Below are positions 58,057 through 64,000 of a stretch of 64,000 nucleotides of DNA, piece after piece. The stretch lies in the NCBI RefSeq assembly GCF_002860255.1, contig NZ_PGVE01000090.1:1-64000 (forward strand). Direction: 5' to 3'. The stretch is from Neobacillus cucumis (GTDB taxonomy: Bacteria > Bacillota > Bacilli > Bacillales > Cytobacillaceae). Positions within the stretch are counted from its first letter, which is position 1. Every line of letters starts with the position of its first letter. A model generated the notes under the pieces. That model was not told the origin of the DNA. It ran no database searches and saw only the letters and a list, made by a program, of their open reading frames with translations. Made by a program: the position numbers and the translations under genes.

Positions 58057-58464
58057 TCATCCCCTTTTTTTTTCACAAAGCTCAACTAGAACACCTGCTG
58101 CAGATTTCGGGTGCATGAAAGCAATTTGTGCCCCGAGAGCCCCTAGACGCGGTTTGTCATCTATCATCCGGATCCCCTGTTCCTTCATTTCTGCGATCCT
58201 TTCTTCAATCGATGCTACACCAAGAGCCACATGATGAATTCCTTCTCCTCGTTTAGCAATAAAGCCAGCAATCGGGCTATCCTCTGAGGTTGGCTCTAGA
58301 AGCTCTATTTTTGTTTCACCTGCTTTTAGAAAAGCCACTTTGACCTTTTGGTTGTCAACCTCTTCAATCCCTAGTAATGAAAGTTTTAATACGTCCGTGT
58401 AAAATGGCAAGGTGTGCTCAAGAGACTTTACGGCAATTCCAATATGGTCAACTTTATTAATCAT
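58057..58464 (-). CDS. mce: Methylmalonyl-CoA epimerase (YqjC)
   Basis: VOC-fold epimerase (135 aa) that interconverts (R)- and (S)-methylmalonyl-CoA. Paired beta-alpha-beta modules carry the metal ligands: DHIGIAVKSLE (His) at the start, ETKIELLEP (Glu) in the middle, and GIHHVALGV (His) near residue 76. GAGGGG precedes the ATG. It is the first gene of the pair with yqjD, a propionate or branched-chain degradation link. Confidence 0.93.
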   Translation of the reverse strand: MINKVDHIGIAVKSLEHTLPFYTDVLKLSLLGIEEVDNQKVKVAFLKAGETKIELLEPTSEDSPIAGFIAKRGEGIHHVALGVASIEERIAEMKEQGIRMIDDKPRLGALGAQIAFMHPKSAAGVLVELCEKKRG

Positions 58465-58625
58465 GTTTTCCCCTCTGTTCCAAAATTAAAATAACTCAGA
58501 CAATTACCTTATTCGTTAAAAAATTCATAAATCCTTCCTGATTTACTTACTTGTTCCGTTGTTCAATTAGGCTTTTCCTAGTAAAATAGGGATTAGCAAA
58601 TGAAAGACATAGGGAGGTATTACAA

Positions 58626-58724
58626 TTGTCTAAAAAGAAAACAAGAAAAATTATTGTCTATCTCATGCTTTTTGCCATGCTGGCCTCAACCCTCCTATTA
58701 GGCATTGCAAGTTTTATATCATAA
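58626..58724 (+). CDS. prli42: Stressosome-associated membrane peptide Prli42
   Basis: A 32-residue peptide starting from a TTG: basic head MSKKKTRK, then a membrane helix (IIVYLMLFAMLASTLLLGIA) and a short tail. This matches my recall of Prli42, the miniprotein that anchors the stressosome at the membrane in Listeria and is widespread in Bacillaceae. GGGAGG lies ten bases upstream. It stands between mce (divergent) and the yqjB-like gene (convergent), sharing a 42-bp terminator palindrome with the latter. The family call rests on memory of the sequence pattern. Confidence 0.8.
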   Translation: MSKKKTRKIIVYLMLFAMLASTLLLGIASFIS

Positions 58725-58726
58725 AA

Positions 58727-58768
58727 AATAAGAAGGGGCTGTTCGAATTCGAACAGCCCCTTCTTATT
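58727..58768. terminator. 42-bp perfect palindromic terminator
   Basis: Two 21-base arms (inner part GGGGCTGTTCGAA and its complement) meet without a loop base, with AT-rich flanks. It serves prli42 on the plus strand and covers the stop codon of the yqjB-like gene. Confidence 0.9.
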
Positions 58769-59285
58769 TCATTGCTCCGTTTTCTTTTGCTAAAATATCG
58801 AATGATTTATTTGAGGAAGTAACAAGTATTTTCGTTCCTAACGGGATGAATGGAAAAAGAGAGGCAACCACCTCATTTTGGGTGCGGATACAGCCTTGGG
58901 AAACATATTTACCAATGGAATCTGGCTGATTGGTTCCATGGATCCCATATATTCTTCCGTCTGTTCCTTTTGCATCAAAGCCGATCCATCTCGCTCCAAG
59001 TGGATTATTCGGGTCGCCTCCAGGAATGTTCTTTTTACGATAGTATGGGTTTTTTGCTTTCACCGTGATCGTAAAAAGCCCTTCGGGTGTTAAATCCTCA
59101 GTTTTTCCAGTACCCACACTGACAATCGTTTGCACCTTGTTTTCATTTATATACGCTAGTTCGTTTTTTGCTTTATTTACAATAACGAAGGGGTCGCCCG
59201 GCATAGGATTCTGCCCTAATGGCCATAGAGGTGCGAGAAAGAAAGTCATGAGGAGAGGCGATAATAGTTTAATCAATCCAACCAC
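58764..59285 (-). CDS. yqjB: L,D-transpeptidase (YkuD domain, YqjB type)
   Basis: Secreted peptidoglycan L,D-transpeptidase (173 aa). Hydrophobic export signal at residues 1-24 (LIKLLSPLLMTFFLAPLWPL). The YkuD domain has the catalytic motif IHGTN...YVSQGCIRTQNEVV near residues 115-140, with the nucleophile Cys in SQGCIR. The start is uncertain: GTG at 59285 or TTG three codons later. It lies 13 bases after yqjA. L,D-linkages would help shape the envelope or the spore. Confidence 0.9.
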   Translation of the reverse strand: MVGLIKLLSPLLMTFFLAPLWPLGQNPMPGDPFVIVNKAKNELAYINENKVQTIVSVGTGKTEDLTPEGLFTITVKAKNPYYRKKNIPGGDPNNPLGARWIGFDAKGTDGRIYGIHGTNQPDSIGKYVSQGCIRTQNEVVASLFPFIPLGTKILVTSSNKSFDILAKENGAMK

Positions 59286-59298
59286 CTGCCTTTTTCCC

Positions 59299-60288
59299 CT
59301 AGTTTACCTCTCGTTTCTTCGTTTCATGCGCATTTATTTTTTTCACATAAAGAGAGCTTTTGATAATAAGATATTCATTCATCTCATTAACTAATTGTAA
59401 TAGTGCCGCACGAACTTCAAATTCCTCTCTAGTTTTAGGCAGTTCCATTTCTTCAAATTCTTTTTTCATTTCTCTTAATTTATCGATATAAATATAAGCT
59501 GTATTCCCCGGATGGATATTCTCTGAAAGTTCCTCAAGAAAAGCCGCCACCATCTTTCCCTGAACCACCGTCCTAGTTAGTGAAGTAACCATAGGTAAAA
59601 GACGTTCAATAATTTCAAATTGTTTTTCTCTCATTTTAAAATATTGAAAGTAAAGATTATCTTCACGAAGAATATGGTTTTCAAAATCTCTTAAAGCAAT
59701 CATTTTTGCCTCATCAAGCAGCTTAGCACTTTCAGTGATTTCTTTCCCATCCCAGCTGCTCTCTCCTGTTCTTAGATACCTTACCATTTCACAAAAGATA
59801 ATTTTAAAATTTTCCTCGATTTTTATTTGGTATACTTTGAGTTTTTTATCCACACTTGGCATATAAAGGTTTATGAGCAAGGCAACACCTATACCAACTG
59901 TTATTACCCCAAGTTCATTAAAGAATAAATCCCATGAAATATGGCGCGCCATAAAGATATGCAAAATGATGACACTGCTTGTAACAACACCGTCCCGGGC
60001 CTTTAACATAACGATAATTGGAATAAAAAAGAGCAGCATAATACCAATTACAATAGGCTGATAAGCAATTCCCTCGAAAAAAAGTGCCGAAATAGGCATC
60101 GCTAATACACAAGCTAAAAATCGATCCCACGCTGTGCGAAGTGACCTTCTTTTTGTTACTTGGATACATAAAATAGTTAATATTCCTGCTGATGCGAAGT
60201 TGTGTAATCCAAGCTGCTGAGCAATTAAAATGGATATAGCTGTTCCTACCGCAGTTTTAATTGTCCGATAACCAATGCGAAAATTCAT
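59299..60288 (-). CDS. yqjA: Aromatic acid exporter family membrane protein YqjA (DUF939)
   Basis: Membrane protein (329 aa) with about five N-terminal helices to residue 145, then a long cytoplasmic helical domain. It fits the DUF939/ArAE family, often annotated as aromatic acid exporter, but transport is unproven. The start (MNFRIGYRTIKTAVGTAISI) is typical. GGAGAGG precedes the ATG. It is co-directional with the L,D-transpeptidase gene, as yqjA and yqjB are in B. subtilis. Confidence 0.88.
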   Translation of the reverse strand: MNFRIGYRTIKTAVGTAISILIAQQLGLHNFASAGILTILCIQVTKRRSLRTAWDRFLACVLAMPISALFFEGIAYQPIVIGIMLLFFIPIIVMLKARDGVVTSSVIILHIFMARHISWDLFFNELGVITVGIGVALLINLYMPSVDKKLKVYQIKIEENFKIIFCEMVRYLRTGESSWDGKEITESAKLLDEAKMIALRDFENHILREDNLYFQYFKMREKQFEIIERLLPMVTSLTRTVVQGKMVAAFLEELSENIHPGNTAYIYIDKLREMKKEFEEMELPKTREEFEVRAALLQLVNEMNEYLIIKSSLYVKKINAHETKKREVN

Positions 60289-60306
60289 AAATCCTCTCCT
60301 AGGCTT

Positions 60307-60341
60307 AAAAAAATAAAAAGATGATCATAAAGACCATCTTT
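60307..60341 (-). terminator. Terminator after the art operon
   Basis: Minus-strand AAAGATG / CATCTTT stem followed by TTATTTTTTT, between artR and yqjA. Confidence 0.82.
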
Positions 60342-60409
60342 AGCATATCCCTATTAAAACATTTTTTTCAAGAAAAAACTGCTTTATCAAATTGAAGTAA
60401 GGTTATTAT

Positions 60410-61132
60410 TTATAATACTTTTTCTAAAAAGTCCTTTGCTCTGCTTGTCTGAGGACGATTAAAAAATTCATCCGGTGAGCCTTCCTCTAACAACTTTCCT
60501 TCATCAAGGAAGAGAATACGGTCCGAAACCTCACGAGCAAATCCCATTTCATGTGTTACAATCGCCATCGTCATTCCAGATTGGGCTAGGTCCTTCATAA
60601 CGTTTAATACTTCCTTTACCATTTCTGGGTCTAGCGCCGAAGTAGGCTCATCAAATAACATCAGCTCTGGTTCCATTGCAAGAGCACGAGCAATAGCAAC
60701 ACGCTGCTTCTGACCACCAGACAAATTATTAGGGAAAGCAGTCTCTTTTTCAGAAAGACCTACTCTAGAAAGCAATTCCCGAGCTTTTGCTGCAGCTGCT
60801 TCACGGGATTCTCCTTTTACTTTAATTGGAGCATATGTTAGGTTCTCCAAGACAGTTAAATGTGGGAATAAATAAAAGTGCTGAAAAACCATTCCGATCT
60901 GTTCTCGTACTTTCATGATATTCGTTTTTTTATCTGTAATCTCTTGATTATTTATCCACACTTTCCCTTTCGTCGGTGTCTCTAACAAATTTAAACAACG
61001 AAGAAAAGTGGACTTACCCGAACCAGAAGGCCCAATGATAGAAACTACTTCTCCGCTATCTATACTGGTAGAAATATTTTTTAGGACTTCATTTTCCCCG
61101 AATTGTTTATAGAGGTTTTCAACTTTAATCAC
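60410..61132 (-). CDS. artR: Amino-acid ABC transporter ATPase ArtR
   Basis: ATP-binding subunit (240 aa) of a polar amino acid (arginine-type) importer. Walker A is GPSGSGKST near residue 33, signature LSGGQKQRVAIARAL near 136, Walker B LMLFDEPTSALDPE near 157. The switch His is in AIVTHEMGFARE. It overlaps artQ by eight bases and is last of the operon. Length is standard (240 aa). Confidence 0.95.
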   Translation of the reverse strand: MIKVENLYKQFGENEVLKNISTSIDSGEVVSIIGPSGSGKSTFLRCLNLLETPTKGKVWINNQEITDKKTNIMKVREQIGMVFQHFYLFPHLTVLENLTYAPIKVKGESREAAAAKARELLSRVGLSEKETAFPNNLSGGQKQRVAIARALAMEPELMLFDEPTSALDPEMVKEVLNVMKDLAQSGMTMAIVTHEMGFAREVSDRILFLDEGKLLEEGSPDEFFNRPQTSRAKDFLEKVL

Positions 61133-61784
61133 TGAATTTCATCCTCCTTTCAACCCATTTACCAGCCAGTGTAAGCACCATTACTAAAATCCAATAGATT
61201 AATCCAACAAATATTAGTGGTTCAAAATTCCGATAAGTATCAGCTCCAACCACTTGCGCACGGCGCATCAAATCTAAATATCCAATCGTCGATACAAGTG
61301 CCGATTCTTTCGTTAGGGTAATAAATTCGTTCATAAGAGCTGGTAAAATATTTTTTAATGCTTGAGGCAATATAAGGTCCTTCATCATAAGACGATAAGG
61401 AACTCCCAGTGCTTGAGCCGCTTCAGTTTGACCTTTATCAACTGCTTGAATTCCTGCCCTGATAATTTCTGAAACATAGGCTGATGAATTCAAACCAAAA
61501 GCTAAAATGGAAGATAAAAATGGTGATATATCATAACCTGTTAATTGCGGAATTGCAAAATAGATTAGCATTAATTGCAAAATTAATGGTGTACCACGAA
61601 AAATAGAGGTATAAGCGTCACCAAACCAATTTAAAGCTTTTATTCGTGAAATTTTAAATAACGCTAAAATAGTACCAAGGATAAAACCTAAAATAATGGA
61701 AATAATAACAAATTTTAATGTAACCCATATTCCTTCTAAAATAAAAGGAATATAAGGCACAATTTGGCTAAAATCCAAATTCAT
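61125..61784 (-). CDS. artQ: Amino-acid ABC transporter permease ArtQ
   Basis: Membrane permease (219 aa) with five predicted helices. It has the EAA loop EAAQALGVPYRLMMKDLILPQALKN near residue 130, which contacts the ArtR ATPase, and the RGTPLILQLMLIYFA stretch of the polar amino-acid family. It lies 68 bases after the binding protein gene, a gap that could hold processing or attenuation structure. Confidence 0.95.
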   Translation of the reverse strand: MNLDFSQIVPYIPFILEGIWVTLKFVIISIILGFILGTILALFKISRIKALNWFGDAYTSIFRGTPLILQLMLIYFAIPQLTGYDISPFLSSILAFGLNSSAYVSEIIRAGIQAVDKGQTEAAQALGVPYRLMMKDLILPQALKNILPALMNEFITLTKESALVSTIGYLDLMRRAQVVGADTYRNFEPLIFVGLIYWILVMVLTLAGKWVERRMKFSD

Positions 61785-61852
61785 GCCTTACACCTCACTT
61801 CAATATTTTCTTTACCTCAACAAATTAAACTAATGAATTTGGTCTTTACTAA

Positions 61853-62623
61853 TTATTGTTGATCCTTTAACCATTTATCCTTCAATTCTTTAAGTTTTCC
61901 GTTCTCTTCAAGTTTTTGAAGTGCTTTATTCACATCGCCAACTAAGTTGCTGCCTTTTGGAAAAGCTACAGCCATCCCCGGAGAACTAGATGTTGGATCA
62001 TCAAAACCAGCTAAGCCCTGTTCCTTCATGTATCCTGTTGCAACTGATTTATCTAAATAGGCTACTTGAACACGACCCGTTACTAGCTCTTGAATCAAAG
62101 TTGTTGAATTATCTAAAGGTTTAAGCGTAAAATCAACTTTTTTCTGAAGTGTTTTGGCTCCTTCTTCCTGAATAGTTCCTAACTGTACTGCAACGGTTTT
62201 ACCTTTTAGATCATCAATTGTTTTAATTGAAGAACCTTTTTTCGTTAAGAACATTTCACCAGAATGGTTATAAGCTGTAGAAAAATCAACATTTTGTTTA
62301 CGTTTTTCAGTTGCCGACATACCTGCTAGTACCATGTCAACCCGCTTCGCTTGCAATGCACCGATTAGACCATCGAACTTCATATCTTTGATTTCAAGTT
62401 TATAACCTAATTCATCTGCAATGGCATTAGCCAGATCGATATCAAATCCAACAACCTTTCCTGATGGATCTCTGGATTCAAATGGTGCAAAATCAGCAGA
62501 GGTTGCCATTGTTAATACTTTCTTGTCCGTGCTTTTTTCTTCCTTAGCTCCGTCCTTTTGACCACAAGCTGCCATTACTACCAATGTAAAGATAAGCATT
62601 AAAAATAACATCGTTTTTTTCAT
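61853..62623 (-). CDS. artP: Amino-acid ABC transporter substrate-binding lipoprotein ArtP
   Basis: Solute-binding lipoprotein (256 aa) attached to the outer face of the membrane. The signal peptide ends in the lipobox VMAAC, with Cys at residue 20. A type II periplasmic-binding fold follows (GFDIDLANAIADELGYKL, AGMSATEKRKQNVDFS). The ATG at 62623 is chosen because GAGGGGG lies upstream and the lipoprotein signal starts there; the frame extends 25 codons further. The ligand is probably arginine or another basic amino acid, by family only. Confidence 0.93.
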   Translation of the reverse strand: MKKTMLFLMLIFTLVVMAACGQKDGAKEEKSTDKKVLTMATSADFAPFESRDPSGKVVGFDIDLANAIADELGYKLEIKDMKFDGLIGALQAKRVDMVLAGMSATEKRKQNVDFSTAYNHSGEMFLTKKGSSIKTIDDLKGKTVAVQLGTIQEEGAKTLQKKVDFTLKPLDNSTTLIQELVTGRVQVAYLDKSVATGYMKEQGLAGFDDPTSSSPGMAVAFPKGSNLVGDVNKALQKLEENGKLKELKDKWLKDQQ

Positions 62624-62780
62624 GATGTAACCCCCTCGTGTTATATAAAAACTTGCATATATTCTTGAATTTTTATTCAACATAACGAATAATAACACAT
62701 GAATTCTTTTTTGAAAATATGTTTTTTAATATAAAAATATTCTAAAAATTTAGTATATCGATATATTGTTTAATTTACAA

Positions 62781-62810
62781 AAAAATACCTCTTTAAAAAG
62801 AGGTATTTTT
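62781..62810. terminator. Terminator after the M20 amidohydrolase gene
   Basis: AAAAATACCTCTTT / AAAGAGGTATTTTT perfect hairpin with T-runs in both orientations, just past the stop codon at 62815. Confidence 0.92.
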
Positions 62811-62814
62811 GCGG

Positions 62815-63987
62815 TTAGGCTTTGATCATCTCGACCTTATGAAATTCATTTTTCATCTTTTCAAATACTTCTTTATCCGCAATCAGATCATAACCTGTCA
62901 GTGCAAGAGCCAAGGCTCCTCTAGAAAGAATTTTATGAGAGTTGTCAGTAATAGTTAAGTCTGCAAATTCCCTTGTATGGGCAACTAATCCAGGAGAATC
63001 AAGACCAATGTACGGATGAATGGCTGGAACTACCTGACTTACATTCCCCATATCGATTGAACCATATGAATCCTTGGCTTTCTCCACTTGCTTAACCCCT
63101 GTTGATAGGAGATTGTTTGTAAACAACTGGGATAGAGTTTGGTTCGTAACCATATTGTCATAGCTTAATTCGTAATTTTCAATATGAACCTCTGCACCTG
63201 TTACTAATGATGCACCTTTTGCAATATTAATGACCTTTTGAACAATCTCGTTTAAGTTATTCCGGTCCTTTGCTCTAACATAAAATTGTGCGACTGCTTT
63301 ATCTGGAACAATATTGGCAGCTACTCCGCCTTCTTTAATAATTCCATGGATTCTAACATCTGAGGTAACATGCTGACGAAGAGCATTAATCCCGTTAAAT
63401 AATTGAATAACCGCATCCAATGCATTAATACCCTTTTCTGGTGATGCAGCAGCATGACTCGTCCTGCCACGGAACTCAAATTGAATGGCATCCATCGCTA
63501 AGGAATCACCACTCTCATAAGACACATCTGCTGGGTGTAAAATCATTGCTGCATCAATGTCTTCAAAGATTCCTTGCTCTGCCATCGGTACTTTAGCGCC
63601 ATTTGTTTCTTCAGCAGGCGTACCTAATACAACTACGCGGCCGCCAATTTCATCTACAACTTTACTTAAGAGAACTCCTGCCCCGGCACTCATCGTTCCA
63701 ATCATATTATGGCCACAACCATGTCCAACCTCAGGCAAGGCATCATATTCGGATAAATAGGCAATAGTAGGTCCCTCTTTCTTACTATCGTAAACAGCTT
63801 TAAATGCTGTTGGCCGGCCAACAATTCCTTTTTCCACTGTAAATTGATGCTGTTCAAGAAACTCGACCAATAGTTTCATAGATTCAAATTCATTATCTCC
63901 CAGCTCAGGATGATGATACAAGCGGTCACTTATCGCCCATAAATTGTTTTGTATAATTTCTAAATGATTTTTTAATAACTCCTTCAT
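62815..63987 (-). CDS. M20D family amidohydrolase
   Basis: Metal-dependent amidohydrolase (390 aa) of the hippurate / N-acyl-amino-acid hydrolase class (M20 subfamily D). Metal ligands are in GHGCGHNMIGTMSA (Cys and His) and VVLGTPAEETNGAK (Glu), with His in HPADVSYESG. The lid domain contains RGRTSHAAASPEKG. GAGGTG precedes the ATG. It lies upstream of the artPQR importer in the same direction, which would suit hydrolysis of acylated amino acids or peptides, but a terminator separates them. Related members act on aminobenzoyl-glutamate; the substrate is not decided. Confidence 0.9.
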   Translation of the reverse strand: MKELLKNHLEIIQNNLWAISDRLYHHPELGDNEFESMKLLVEFLEQHQFTVEKGIVGRPTAFKAVYDSKKEGPTIAYLSEYDALPEVGHGCGHNMIGTMSAGAGVLLSKVVDEIGGRVVVLGTPAEETNGAKVPMAEQGIFEDIDAAMILHPADVSYESGDSLAMDAIQFEFRGRTSHAAASPEKGINALDAVIQLFNGINALRQHVTSDVRIHGIIKEGGVAANIVPDKAVAQFYVRAKDRNNLNEIVQKVINIAKGASLVTGAEVHIENYELSYDNMVTNQTLSQLFTNNLLSTGVKQVEKAKDSYGSIDMGNVSQVVPAIHPYIGLDSPGLVAHTREFADLTITDNSHKILSRGALALALTGYDLIADKEVFEKMKNEFHKVEMIKA

Positions 63988-64000
63988 ATAATAACACCTC

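Noticed and set aside
1..64000. CRISPR arrays, rRNA and tRNA genes, restriction or other defence islands
   Set aside because: No evenly spaced repeats, tRNA-like cloverleaf runs with CCA context, rRNA signatures or defence gene clusters were recognised on reading both strands.

Overview
The window reads as ordinary core chromosome of a spore-forming, low-GC Bacillaceae bacterium (Bacillus sensu lato, for example a Bacillus, Neobacillus or Mesobacillus type). The gene content and order closely follow, by recall, the B. subtilis stretch from rsiX-sigX-resEDCBA through lysA, spoVA, spoIIA, drm-pupG, ripX, fur and spoIIM to the yqk, yqj and art genes. Ribosome binding sites are strong (GGAGG type), TTG and GTG starts are frequent, and most genes lie on the minus strand. 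No rRNA, tRNA, CRISPR array or prophage was found.

Layout. 1-5.4 kb: an M23/LysM hydrolase, the ECF sigma/anti-sigma pair sigX-rsiX, and the ResE-ResD two-component system. 5.5-9.8 kb: cytochrome c maturation (resC, resB, resA) and rluB. 10-16 kb: spmB, spmA, dacB (spore cortex), a long Fe/Mn superoxide dismutase, ypuI, an unrecognised gene, and the condensin partners scpB-scpA. 16-20 kb: a 28-residue YjcZ-type sporulation peptide, a DUF309 gene, an isolated ribT, the DUF1002 protein YpuA and lysA. 20-26 kb: a shortened spoVA operon (AA, AB, AEA, AF only), then sigF-spoIIAB-spoIIAA and dacF. 26-35 kb: nucleoside salvage (pdp, pupG, drm), xerD, yqzK, fur, spoIIM, an EndoQ-type nuclease, nudF and the tiny FtsZ inhibitor gene mciZ. 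35-40 kb: yqkF, yqkE, acetoacetate CoA-transferase and HMG-CoA lyase, a small orphan gene, a hydrolase and a CDGSH protein. 40.1-41.6 kb: an IS3-family element inserted in a terminator loop. 41.6-64 kb: SOS polymerase uvrX with its YolD partner, a SNF2 helicase, yqjQ, yqjP, proI, a glycosyltransferase, rnz, zwf, dinB, yqjE, a methylmalonyl-CoA pair, prli42, an L,D-transpeptidase, yqjA, the artPQR amino-acid transporter and an M20 amidohydrolase.

Themes. Sporulation dominates the left half. Candidate promoters for SigH with a Spo0A box (spoIIA), SigE (dacB, spoIIM, mciZ), SigF (dacF), SigG (spoVAA) and SigK (yjcZ-like) can be read from the sequence. Stress circuits show an autoregulatory ECF promoter for sigX and LexA boxes at uvrX. 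Several tiny genes were placed by hand (yjcZ-like, mciZ, prli42, two unknowns).

The most unusual observations are the missing spoVAC-AD-AEB core, the IS sitting in the loop of a terminator hairpin, a family of intergenic hairpin elements whose first bases supply the stop codons of host genes, and an orphan ribT. I did not find a clearly new multi-gene system.
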